From positions 4,216,001 to 4,280,000 of the forward strand of contig OZ316892.1 in the NCBI GenBank assembly GCA_973895155.1: a DNA stretch of 64,000 nt, in the 5' to 3' direction. Of the stretch, positions 1-10,756 are shown piece by piece. Under the pieces are notes generated by a model. The model was not told the DNA's origin. It saw only the letters and a program-made list of their open reading frames with translations, and did not search any database. This DNA comes from Marsupella aquatica (lineage: Eukaryota > Marchantiophyta). Both the position numbers and the translations under genes were made by a program. The first letter of the stretch is position 1. Every line of letters begins with the position of its first letter.

Positions 1-1399
1 AACTTTACCTTGCTGACAATACTTATGAAGGACGCTTCTGAGAGGTGTCCCATGGAGACCAAACTTATGAAGGACGATACTCGGCGGAAGTTCGAAGACA
101 GATTTTTGTTACCCATTTACCCTAGTTATTTAGTGATCTTTTTCTACCTTAGTTTAGTACTCAATTTTTATTACTTTTTTTTTAAGTTTTGAAAAGGCAT
201 GACTTTTCATTTCCCCTTTTTATGCTCCACTTAGACCTATAAGATTATTGTTTTCCTTTTTGTTTTTTTTAGTGAAGCTTGTATTCAGTATTGCAAACTT
301 TTGCAAGTTTCCCTCCTTCCTTTGTAATCATTGCTTTTGAGAATGATTTATGAATGAAGTAAAACACTTCCTTTGTGATGTAATGAATTTATTTCAAAAG
401 ATTCCTGTTGGTGCTTGAGTTTTCATTACATATTTCCAAGATCAGATGAATTCAAATTAGGATTGCTTGTGGGTCAAGAATTGCTAAGAATTCAATGATA
501 AATGTGGATAAAAAGGAGCAAGATTCTGATTTCAGAATAGTTAGTACCGTTACCCTTACTTTGGCATACCCACTAGTGATAGATCGGAGTTGCGTATCGC
601 CAAAGTTCTATCCATGTTGACGGCATTTTAGTGAGTATCATTGTATCGGTCACCAGAAAGCTACTTTGGTGTTGGTGAGCATTTATCCTTTTTGTTTATA
701 TTTTCATGGTGATGGAGAAGAGCAATTGAGGCGAGATTTGTTGCAATCTTGTTAACACGATAAGACCAGAATCCTTTTTGAAGGAGTGGCAGTGGAGATT
801 CAATCCATTGGACTTTGGTTCTAAAAGCTTTTCCATAATCCATGACTTGGGAATTAATCTTTTCTGTTCATTTTGTTAGTTTATCCATTTGTTTCTCTTT
901 TGTCTGAAGATTTGGTTGAGTGATACTCTTAAGTCTTCAAAATAGTTACAATCATTCAATCCATTCCTATTTTGTTCTTAAAGGGATCGAAACCTTGGTC
1001 TTTAAGTGAAAAGTGTCACTTTTGATTCTTCCGGCTATACCACATAATGACATGGAGTAATCTATTCAATGTTGGACAAAGAGGCACATTGCAACAGTGT
1101 AGTAGATAACGTTGAGACATTAGATACTGTCCACATTAAGGCATAGTCCTTGGCCCATATATCCCTAGCTTGCCATGTCAAAATCAACTTTTATAGAACA
1201 AATCTTGACATGCAAGAATGTTGGTTGATCTCTCGGACATCATCAACACTGACCCTTTATTTACAATTTTTTAGGGCTGAAAATTGCTTCCTAGTGAGCT
1301 ACTGGCAGCAATTGGATAGCAACCTGGTTTTTATGCCAACACTAGCTCAATACTTGTGCATTGCATGCACAAAAGATGTTGTGACGACCAAGATCTGGT
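1..1399. other. AT-rich intergenic DNA
   Basis: I see no supportable gene here. Open frames are short (about 60-120 codons), lack recognisable motifs and sit in AT-rich sequence. The right edge runs into the minisatellite. Confidence 0.6.
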
Positions 1400-1815
1400 T
1401 GAGAACAAAAGAGGTCATGTCGGCCAAGAGGTTGTTGAGAAAAAAGATGTCGTGTCGGCCAAGATGCCGGTGCGAACAAAAGATGTCGTGTTGGCCAAGA
1501 GGTCGTTGAGAACAAAAGATGTCATGTCAGCTAAGATGTTGTTGAGAAGAAAAATATTGTGTCGCCCAAGATGTCATTGAGAACAAAAGATGTCATGTTG
1601 GCCAAGATGTTAGTGAGAACAAAAGATGTCGTGTCAACCAAGAACTCGTTGAGAACAAAAGATGTCACGTTGGCCAAGATGTCAGTGAGAACAAAAGATG
1701 TCGTGTCGGCCAAGAACTCGTTGAGAACAAAAGATGTTGTGTTGGCCAAAAGGTTGTTGAGAAGAAAGATGTCATCTCGACCAAGAGGTTGTGGAAGAAA
1801 TAGAGGTCGTGTTGT
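1400..1815. repeat. 36-bp minisatellite array, about 11 units
   Basis: A unit of about 36 bp, of the form GAGAACAAAAGATGTC plus TGTCGGCCAAGA with a variable tail, repeats from about 1400 to 1800. The period is a multiple of three, so frames stay open on both strands: a 12-residue repeat containing RTKDV on plus and an S-F-V-L-rich repeat on minus. Units differ by scattered transitions. I treat the ORFs as a by-product of the repeat. Confidence 0.85.
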
Positions 1816-2996
1816 TGTAACGTCAGTGCCATGATCTTTACTATGTCTTTGGTCCTTATAACTTTTGTTTTTTTGGCAGTGAAAATGGCACAAAAAATGA
1901 ATGTAAAAAATCACCCTAAATATTGGGAGAATAATATTTTATTTTATTAGTGTATGTAGTCCCCTATTGCCTGAAATAGTATCTGAAATTTAACTTCTAC
2001 CAATGTTACATGAAACTATACACTATCTGAGTCTATTAAATATCTACACCTTATTGAGTATGTACAATTCTCCCTATCATGGATCATGGAGGGAGTATCC
2101 TCCTTGATCATTGTGCATAGTGTTAGTGACTTCCCTTGTTTGTTTGCTTATCTCATTTGATTCCCTCCTACTTGGAAATTGGTGTGACTCTTTTTCATTC
2201 ACACTAAACTAAATTTATTTTGTCTTGATTCCTTCCTTCTACCAGATTTCTTATTTTTTGTGCCCTGCAAATTTGAATGACGACCATGGGGAAGAAGACG
2301 TAACCTTGTATTATAGAAGTTAATTGAGTTATTTAATTGCTCATATAGGTTTTTTCAAAGTGAAACCTGCAATCACATGGTTCACTAGCTGGCTTTTAAT
2401 TGTCCATGTGAGCATCACTTTTGCCAATTGACCATTTGGTTGGAAGCTTTGTTGGGTAGTTGAGCTATTTAGAACCTGGTGAAAATTTGAATTGGGACCG
2501 GTTTAAAGAAGCATTACGCTATGACAGGCCCAAAACTAGGTCTCCCAGTACAGAGCAGTCATGAGTTGAAACCAGGTCAACCTTGGTCAACCTCTGGTGC
2601 AATGTCAATCACCTCGGCTGGCCAGGAGAGAGCAAACTAAGCAGTTGCACGTGCCTGAATGCTCAATGGCATTCAGAAAGAGCTGTACGTGCCTGAATGC
2701 TCATTCTTTGAATATTAATAAAAATGATGAGAAATATCACCACACATGATCATCATTTTGACATAAGTAACATCCCATGAACCCCAATTTAAGGAATACT
2801 GAAGTATTAGATTAATTCCAATTTTATCTAAATATTATTAGTTAATGAATGATCAACCTCTTTAACATTTGGTGGGATAGTCAAAAACTTCAAATGTTTT
2901 GTTGCAAGATCTTTATAACAATGCATCACTAAATGACATCAAGTACCTCTTGATCCATGCACAAATCCTTAATTAAACTGTCATTCATTGTTTCAA
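1816..2996. other. intergenic DNA
   Basis: AT-rich sequence with no ORF or motif I can support. A short duplicated phrase (acgtgcctgaatgctca) occurs twice near 2648-2703. Confidence 0.5.
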
Positions 2997-3572
2997 TTGT
3001 CTATTTAATTATTATAGGGTTGAATACAAAAAAGATTGACATGCACCAGGGTGCGTGACCTACAGTCATAGTAAGTACCACCCTTTAATTAATTATTTTC
3101 TTTACAACAATTAATAGGATTGTTGTATATTACAATGTCTACTGGACATTCATTTGAATGTTAATAATATCATGCCTTAATATCACCAAACTAAGGGCCC
3201 ACTAACTAATATTATATCTTAAATAAACTAACCAACTAACTAACTTGTCTATTTAATTACTATAGGGTTGAATACAAAAAAGATTGACACGCACCAGGGT
3301 GCATGACCTACAATTATAGTATCACCCTTTAATTAGTTAGTTTCTATTGCTTTGACTCAATCAGGCATGGAACCATATAAAATCAGAAATCATTGAAAGT
3401 TGAGTTCACTTGAGGGTGTAACTATAATTATTATTTATTAATAGGATTGTTGTATATTATAATGTCTACTGGACATTCATTTGAATGTCAATAATATCAT
3501 GCCTTAATATCACCAAACTAAGGCCCCACTAACTAATATTATATCTTAAATAAACTAACCAACTAACTAACT
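2997..3572. repeat. 248-bp direct duplication, second copy expanded
   Basis: Copy 1 (about 2997-3244) and copy 2 (about 3245-3572) share the block starting ctatttaatt, the phrase gggttgaatacaaaaaagat and the ending aactaaccaactaactaact. Copy 2 carries roughly 80 extra bases after its first third. The pair abuts the 5' side of the LINE. Confidence 0.85.
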
Positions 3573-4202
3573 TAGACGATAAGACTTGTCTAAACTCTGG
3601 CTTTTTCTGCTCTCTCTCGCCATCGCTACGATCGGGATCCGCTTTAGAGCCGGTTCTGCTGTTTTAGGGTGGAATACTAGTCTGGATTGCGGGAGCACAA
3701 TTGTGGAGATCCGGTCATGAGAGTTGGAGCCAGGGGTGGCGGATGAGCCGATGCGTTAGTCTAGCGGGAGCACCTTTCCCGCTGCCACTTTTGGAGGCGG
3801 GGATTAAAAGGTAGACACATTGGAACAGGGGTTCGCATGATCTGGTGGGGTGCTACAGTGGGCGACTGAAACAAACGGTGTGGATTACGGCAACGGACCT
3901 TGGTGTCTGCAAGCTCGGATTGGACAGCGAGTGGCGGCACTCAGATTCCTAAAAGTGTTTGGAGCTGACATTGCCAAAGAGGATGGCGGAACATGCAGAG
4001 AAGAGTTAAGGCGGCACAAAGTGTGCCTGAGTGGTTCTATTCTGATGGGAGAATTATGGAATAGTTCGGGAAGGACATCTTGGTTAATGAGATTGGACCC
4101 AGTGGACTCGAGAGGAGCCTGGAGCCCTCTTCGATTACAAGGTAAGCACTGCCCCGAACATCTTATTAACGCCGTCTGACTGTCATTGCATACATTAATT
4201 TA

Positions 4203-6437
4203 ATGTCGGGCGAAGGTGAAAAGGGATTGGACTACTACGGGCGCTTAGAAACCACATCTCGTGGAAGAAGCGATCGGAATGGACGTCTTTCTGAATCAAG
4301 GAACATCCGAGTGGCTACACTGATGGCTGTCCAGACTAGAACGGGGACGCTTCAGGGGGTGAGAGGGCGCGAGACCAATCTGGTTGGTTTGGCCTCTCAG
4401 AATAAAGGAAAACTCGGAGAGGAGGGAGTGGGGAGGTGCAACCAATTCTCGGCGCAAGATGCGCGGAATGATGGGGACGGACCACGGCGGGAGAGAAAGG
4501 GAGGAGGCAATCCTGGCCTACAGGGAGAGAGTAGGGGGGGCTCAGCCGGCTCACAACGGGAGATACAGGACGATCTGATGGACATGGAAGAGGATGAGAA
4601 TGGCGGCGGCTCAGCCGGCTCACAACGGGAGATACAGGACGATCTGATGGACATGGAAGAGGATGAGAATGGCGGCGGCTCAGCTCGGGACAAGGTCCCA
4701 GCCTTGGATGGAGAGACACGACGTAGCCTGAGAGGTGCAGAGCTCAGGGGAGAGGGTCCTGGAATCTGTGGAATCTCAAATGGTACCCGGAATCCTGATA
4801 CATGGGGCCGCGAAGGAGCTGAAGAGGAGGAAACATCGGAGGAATGTATCAGAATTTTGAGAGCTGTAGCACACCGCTCTAAGGGTGACCTTGACAAAAA
4901 GCTGTTTGCCACAGTTGAATGGAACATGACGGAAGCAGCTATGAATGTGAGGCAATTATATAACCATGCCTTGCTATGCTACTTCACAGACAGAACCCCA
5001 TTGCTTCCAGCCTTCAGAGACTGGGTAGAAGACGAAATGACTAGCCAAGGGCGCTGGCCGGTGCTACAAGTCAAGTTTGTGGGGAAAATTTTTTACATGG
5101 TAATCCTTGAAGAACCTGATCATCGGGATCTGGCACTGAATGGGGCGCCATGGTTTATGGAAAATAGATTTGTATACACCTTCCCATGGGATCCAACCTT
5201 TGACATAAAAAATGAGTCTTACACCAAACTGCCAGTATGGATTGAGCTACCATTTAGAGCCTTGGAGCTGGAAGGATGCAGAAGGAAAATTGCAAGCGCG
5301 CTTGGCACCCTACTATACTACATTCAAGGAGACCAATTCAATTCTTACCCACATGACCGTGCGTGCATACTATGGGACACTGACAGGGAGATACCGGCAA
5401 GTGTTCGAGTGAAAATTCAGAAGGATATAGTAATTTGGCAACCGGTGACCTTCCGCAATATTCCTTACCACTGCTACAAATGCCATAAGAAAGGGCATCT
5501 AGCCCGCAGCTGTCGAGAAGGAGATGAAGGGCAGAGGCCGACGAGTGTGCTGGAAATACCTGATGAAAAAGACGACGAACGACACTCGGAGGCTGACCCA
5601 GAAGAGATACAAAAGGCCCAAGAGAATGCTATGGTCCGGGTTAAATTCAGGGAGAACCAAGAGTGGCAGGCGAACACGATCCGGAAAAACTCAGTTGAGG
5701 AGGAAATTGCCCATGTGGAGCTGATCATTGCGACAGATGTTAGAGAACCGGACAAAGGAACTCCAGCTAACCCACAACGGCCGAATGTGGGTGCTATTGG
5801 GATGGAATTGCTGGAGCCCACTCGTGGACCCTTGGACGCCATGGTGAGATGGGAACCGACTAGGACTAAGGGGAATTCGCGAGACTTCCCACCTGGGAGT
5901 GGACTGGCCCGGGATCCTGGAGGTAACACAGACCGCAGAGGCTCTGTTCTAAATGCCAGTGCACCAAGCTTTGGGCCAGAATTCAGCACGAAGGCCAGAA
6001 CAGACACACTCGGGCTTCCAGGATCGCTCTTAGAGGTAGAAGCCGAAGGGAATTTCTCGTACCATGGGGACACCGATGCAGAGATGTCAGAATATGAAGC
6101 TTACATATCGAATAGCAAACTCAAAGCACGAACCAGGAAACAAGAATTGAGAACCCCCCCAACTGAAGATAAAGATAAGCCGAAGGGTGAAGCAAAAAAA
6201 CAACGTTCGCTGTACTTCTCACGAGGATCCATGTCTGATGCAGGTGCGGGCGAAAGCTCAACAAGGACAAACAGATTGCTCAGCCCTGAAATGAGGAGTC
6301 CGAGAAGTGAACAAAGAGGCGCAACACAAACTAAGATGAGAGACGACTACTCCCTGATAGGGGGACTGACTGAGCAGCAAACAGGGAGCGGCTCTCAGGG
6401 CTGGATGCTATCCCCTGGAGGACGGAATCGTATCTAG
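4203..6437 (+). CDS. LINE ORF1 protein (DUF4283-like, zinc knuckle)
   Basis: A 744-residue RNA-binding ORF1 protein, expected to coat LINE RNA in the ribonucleoprotein particle. The N-terminal ~220 residues are low-complexity, Gly/Glu/Arg-rich, with a 23-residue tandem duplication. A DUF4283-like region covers roughly residues 220-420, with conserved aromatic stretches such as APWFMENRFVYTF and LPVWIELPF. It is followed by a CX2CX4HX4C knuckle (CYKCHKKGHLARSC) starting near residue 424. The C-terminal 300 residues are charged and disordered. The ATG at 4203 opens the frame and the stop lies about 60 bases before the ORF2 ATG, as is common in plant L1 elements. The frame is intact. Homology is inferred from motif order, not from a search. 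Confidence 0.85.
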   Translation: MSGEGEKGLDYYGRLETTSRGRSDRNGRLSESRNIRVATLMAVQTRTGTLQGVRGRETNLVGLASQNKGKLGEEGVGRCNQFSAQDARNDGDGPRRERKGGGNPGLQGESRGGSAGSQREIQDDLMDMEEDENGGGSAGSQREIQDDLMDMEEDENGGGSARDKVPALDGETRRSLRGAELRGEGPGICGISNGTRNPDTWGREGAEEEETSEECIRILRAVAHRSKGDLDKKLFATVEWNMTEAAMNVRQLYNHALLCYFTDRTPLLPAFRDWVEDEMTSQGRWPVLQVKFVGKIFYMVILEEPDHRDLALNGAPWFMENRFVYTFPWDPTFDIKNESYTKLPVWIELPFRALELEGCRRKIASALGTLLYYIQGDQFNSYPHDRACILWDTDREIPASVRVKIQKDIVIWQPVTFRNIPYHCYKCHKKGHLARSCREGDEGQRPTSVLEIPDEKDDERHSEADPEEIQKAQENAMVRVKFRENQEWQANTIRKNSVEEEIAHVELIIATDVREPDKGTPANPQRPNVGAIGMELLEPTRGPLDAMVRWEPTRTKGNSRDFPPGSGLARDPGGNTDRRGSVLNASAPSFGPEFSTKARTDTLGLPGSLLEVEAEGNFSYHGDTDAEMSEYEAYISNSKLKARTRKQELRTPPTEDKDKPKGEAKKQRSLYFSRGSMSDAGAGESSTRTNRLLSPEMRSPRSEQRGATQTKMRDDYSLIGGLTEQQTGSGSQGWMLSPGGRNRI
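4539..4676 (+). repeat. 69-bp tandem duplication inside LINE ORF1
   Basis: Two apparently identical 69-bp units, 4539-4607 and 4608-4676, begin ggctcagccggctcacaacg and preserve frame, duplicating 23 residues that contain the acidic stretch DDLMDMEEDE. Near-identity indicates a recent duplication. Confidence 0.9.
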
Positions 6438-6499
6438 GGTGACGGTGTGCTGACCAAGTGCACCACTCGACTTGGGGAGCAGCGGGGGGGGGGGAGGGG

Positions 6500-9400
6500 A
6501 TGGAGAACATAATGCGGATTGCCACATGGAACGTCTGTGGGCTGTGTGAGACAAACCGCAAACATGTCGTCAAAAACTGGGTACAGGCACTGCGATTTCC
6601 GCTAGGATGCCTAGCTCTACAAGAAGTGAAGACGGATCAATTCCGTTTGGACATGGCTTTGAGAACAATTCTCTCAAACTATCAACACTTCTCATCGGCA
6701 CCAGAGGAAGGCAGGGGAGGAACGGCACTTCTGGTCCACCCGTCTTTGAAGGTGGTAGCATCAGGCAAACTGGACCTTGGCAGAGCTGTGTGGATAATCA
6801 TTGAGAACGAAGGAGGCAATTATGGAGTGGCATCTATCTATGCACCAAACTCGGCTAACTTAAGGGCTTTGCTATGGAACGAGCTTAAGGATGAGCTTCC
6901 GCAGGTAAACTGGATCATCTGTGGCGACTTCAACATGACAGAAAGAAGAGCGGACTCAACCGGGAGATCACCTCTGATCGGCGGAAGAGAAGCGGAATTC
7001 TGGCGCTTCTTAAAAACGCGCTTTGACCTGGTAGATGCGTGGGAGATCACCGGGGGCGCTACGGGTGCCCAATTCACATGGAGAAGGATGAGAAGGGGAT
7101 TAATGGTACAATCCCGATTAGATAGGTTCTACATTAGCGAGAAGGGATGGTGGTTAGAGAAGAGAGTAGAGCTGGTGCATGAAGGAGGATCAGCGTTATC
7201 AGACCATGACCCGGTGATACTGAAAGGGAGGTTCAGAGATGCAGGTCAGAAGGTGGAGCGAGGTAAGGTGAGACTATTCATGGCCAATCCAGCGCTTCTA
7301 AGCAACAAGGAGGACCTGGCGCTTCTAGAAGGAGCCTGGAGGGAAGGAAGGAGGGAATTTGCAAACCCTGTGCTGCGATTTTCAAAAGCGTGCTCCAATT
7401 TTAGGCAAAAATACATGGAGTTACAAGCAAGACCAAGGCTGGCAGAGGTTGAGATGGAGTTTCTTAGAGCGAGAATGAGAGCACTGAAAGCATCCATTCT
7501 GGAGGAACACACAGAGGATGAAATCAAGGAATACACGGAAACGGAAGACACACTGCATGCAATCGAGTTGGAAGTGGCTAATAAGGGACGGAGACTTGCA
7601 AGGATTAAATGGCTGGGAGAAGGAGACGAATCAACAAAGTTCTTCTATGCGATAGTAAAGGCTAAACGCGCCCGAGAAACCATGAACCTGATTCTCAAAG
7701 AGGATGGGACGGAGATAACAGAGGCGGCAAGCATTGTGCTTGAAGTGGAGAAAATGTGTCAAGCACTTTATGCACCGCAGGAACCCTCACAAAGGGAGAC
7801 ACAAGAACGACGGCAAGAGAGGAGATGTCTACTGCAACACACAAAATTTGCGCTTACAGCGGCAGAGAGAATGAAATTGGAAGCTCTCCCGACAACTAAA
7901 GAGGTGAAGGAAGTGCTTTGGATGCTACCAGGAGACAAATCGCCTGGCCCAGACGGCTTAACGGCAGAAGTACTGCGCGCATGCTGGGAGTTTCTGGGAC
8001 AGGACTTGGTGGAAATGATACAAGAATTCTGGATGATAGGAGAGATTGATAGTGCGTTAAAAGAAGGGATAATAAAGCTCATTCCGAAGAAGCCTGATAA
8101 GAGATCACTGAAGGACTGGCGTCCCCTTACAATGTTGAACACAACGTACAAAGTCATTGCTAAGATCCTGGCATTGCGGTTACAAGAAATCATGAACAAG
8201 ATAATCAGCCCCCAACAGACCGGATTTATACAGGGGCGCCACATTCTGGAAAACATCTCACTGGCCTGGCTCGCATGTGACTGGATACAGCACAAGAAGA
8301 CGGAGGCACTTTTCTTGAAGTTGGATTTCGAAAAGGCCTTTGACAGGGTGAATCACGAATACATATGGGACACAATGCACTTACTGGGAATAAGTGGCCA
8401 CTTTATCACACTGGTACGGGCTCTGTTGGCTGGATCTTTCTCGAAGGCAATGGTCAATGGTTTTGCGACGGGTATGATTGAGCTTAAGAGGGGGGTGAGA
8501 CAGGGCTGCCCCTTGTCGCCCCTACTTTTTGTCATCTTGACACAACCGCTGATGGACTTCTTAGCTGCGGAGATGGAGGCTGGGAGACTTAGTGGACTGT
8601 CAATCACGGACACACTCACAATATGCTACAGATTATTCGCAGATGATGTTGGAATGTTCATTCCTGCCACGGAGGAAGCTTTCACCCAGGCACAAACTGC
8701 ACTTGCATGTTATGAAATGGGTTCTGGAGCAAAGCTGAACCTACGAAAATCTGTGGTGATTCCCTTGGCAATTGAGGTCATCCTGGATTGGCTGCTGTAC
8801 TCTGGCTGTCAAGTGAGTGCAATGGGGGAGGTTCATAAATATCTGGGCGCTCCCTTGGGGGCCGGGCTGAAGACTGAGCAACTGCACAGATTCTGCCTAG
8901 ATAAAATCAGCTCACGACTGTCATCCTGGACAAATAAGCTCCTCTCTTTCACAGGTCGAACCTTATTGGTCAAACACGTGCTCCAGGCCATCCCAATCTA
9001 CCATGTGATGCACCTCAAGGCTTCAGCGGGTCTGGCCAAGAAACTCATTGCCCTCAGTAGAGATTTTCTGTGGGGATATAATCCTGCAGGTGGGAAGAAA
9101 ATTCCGCTGGTGGCATGGGACAAGATGACACTTCCAAAAATAGAGGGCGGCCTGGGATTCAAGGACTTCAGAAGCCACTCCAATGCATTATTATCACAAT
9201 GGTTCACTAAGGCCCTAGAGTATCCAGACAGGGAATGGTCGAAGATGCTGGCAGCCAACTTATCTTTAATGGGATGGTTGAATTACAAGGTGATCAGAAG
9301 AAACAATTACACGTTCAAGGATAGGCTTCTGCTCTGTACTCCTAGGGCAGGCGGTGGTCTCAGGTATACAAGTGGTCTATGGAAGGCTTGGGAGGAGCTG

Positions 9401-10444
9401 CGTGCCCATCTGGCTTTTTGTCCTGGGAGATATGGTGCCCCTGGACGCTGGAGCATTAACGATGCAATTAGATGTATGGTAGATTTCAATTCATTGCCAA
9501 ATGTGGACATTGTAGGAGTCACTGCTATTTGTGGACACTTGGGAATGAGATCAATTCAGGACGGATGGTCGGTGGAGACAGGGGGCTGGAAAGACCTTCC
9601 GCTTAGGGGGCAGGTGCTGCGAGGATTCACGGGGGAGCACAGAGGGCTGGCTAGAGCGTTCCCAGGGAGAATTTGGGAGTCAACTGCCTGCAGGTGGGAC
9701 AGGGATCCTCCGGCCAGATAGTGGCGCTGGTCTGACAGGGCAGAACCTCTCAAGGACTTTCAGATCACCAACTGCAGGGTCTACCAGTTCTTGAGACCCA
9801 AGATGAGCCTTCATGTGCTGCTTAATAGGTGCTGGTCCTCACACCGGTCGGAAATTGAATGGTGCATTGGATGGAAGAAGCTGTGGATTTCTGACCTCTC
9901 CTGCAGGGCAAAAACCTTTATCTGGCGGATCCTGGTTGGTGGATTGTTTACTGGTCAACGGGCCCTCCGTATCCAGGCTGGTACTGGGAATTGCAAGCTT
10001 TGCTGTGGGGTCTTGGAGACGATGCAACATTTGTTCATTGAATGTTCCCATGCCTCATGTTGCTGGAGGATGTGTGACAGGATTTTGACGGAGCTTCGCT
10101 TACCCATTGGAGGTGGTCTGCTGGCTATTCTTGATGCATTGACAGGACCGGAGCCTATTCACACTGCTAGGATCTTTTGTGTATATCAGACTCTCTGGAT
10201 GATTTGGCTGGGAAGAAATGAACATATGTTCTCTGACAAGGTGGGACGTTCATTTGACTTGGGCCTGATGCTTGCTGAGACTGCCAATCACATCCATGCG
10301 GTTGGGGCTGGTTTACGCTTTGGGCGGCGTCGCTCTCGGTTGAACCGGGCTCAGGAATGGTTGCGGGGAACGAGGCAAATCTGGCTGGGACGGGGTGGGG
10401 ACAGGATTCTCTTGGTGCCCTCTAGCGGCGGTGTTGCTGATTGA
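6500..10444 (+). pseudogene. LINE ORF2: endonuclease-reverse transcriptase with one in-frame stop
   Basis: The likely start is the ATG at 6500 (MENIMRIATWN). The AP-endonuclease domain shows TWNVCGL, LQEVK, GDFN near residue 142 and SDHDP near 233. The reverse transcriptase shows KSPGPDG, LKLDFEKAFDRVNH, RQGCPLSPLLF and the catalytic FADD near residue 711. The C-terminal zf-RVT motif (CKLCC...H...C) begins near residue 1165. An in-frame TAG at 9719-9721 separates the main frame from the last ~240 codons; the same frame then continues open to 10444. The enzyme would nick DNA and copy its RNA by target-primed reverse transcription. Loss of the zinc-finger tail probably makes this copy defective unless the stop is read through. 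The TAG could derive from CAG or TGG. Confidence 0.9.
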
Positions 10445-10756
10445 GGGGTCTGCTTTTTGGGGGGCTGCTGTGGGAAGGGCATGGGTGCTCTCTTGATCGG
10501 TGTTATTTCCCTTCTTTGAGGGGGGGCTCTCCCTGGGGCTTTGATGCTCTCTTTTGTGCTTTTGGGCTCTCTTTGTGGCTCGCTAGTGTGCTGTTGCTGT
10601 CCCTGTATTAAGGGCTGTTGTTCCCCCTATCCGTGGGGTCTTTCACGGTATTAAAATTTATAAAAAAAACCATTCCAAGGAAACTTGAGTTCTTTGGCTA
10701 CTACTATTCTGAGTTGCCTTTTAAACTGTATGCTAAACTACATGCTTCATTATTGT

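Larger units (their letters stand above)
3590..10668 (+). mobile_element. near full-length L1-type LINE retrotransposon
   Basis: The order is a CT-rich 5' leader, ORF1 with DUF4283-like region and CCHC knuckle, ORF2 with apurinic endonuclease, reverse transcriptase and C-terminal zinc finger, a G/T-rich 3' UTR, and an A-rich tail around 10655-10668. This is the standard plant L1 layout. Only a single premature stop is seen in ORF2, so the insertion is fairly young. The 5' end is placed by eye and I could not identify a target-site duplication. A 109-codon frame at 3850-4179 lies in the leader and is probably not a gene. Confidence 0.85.

Noticed and set aside
1150-1914. Overlapping ORFs across the 36-bp minisatellite
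   Set aside because: Open frames on both strands come from the repeat period; there is no domain and no plausible gene structure.
4336-4927. Minus-strand Ser/Pro-rich ORFs opposite LINE ORF1
   Set aside because: They are antisense shadows of a GC-rich coding region with a strong sense-strand protein.
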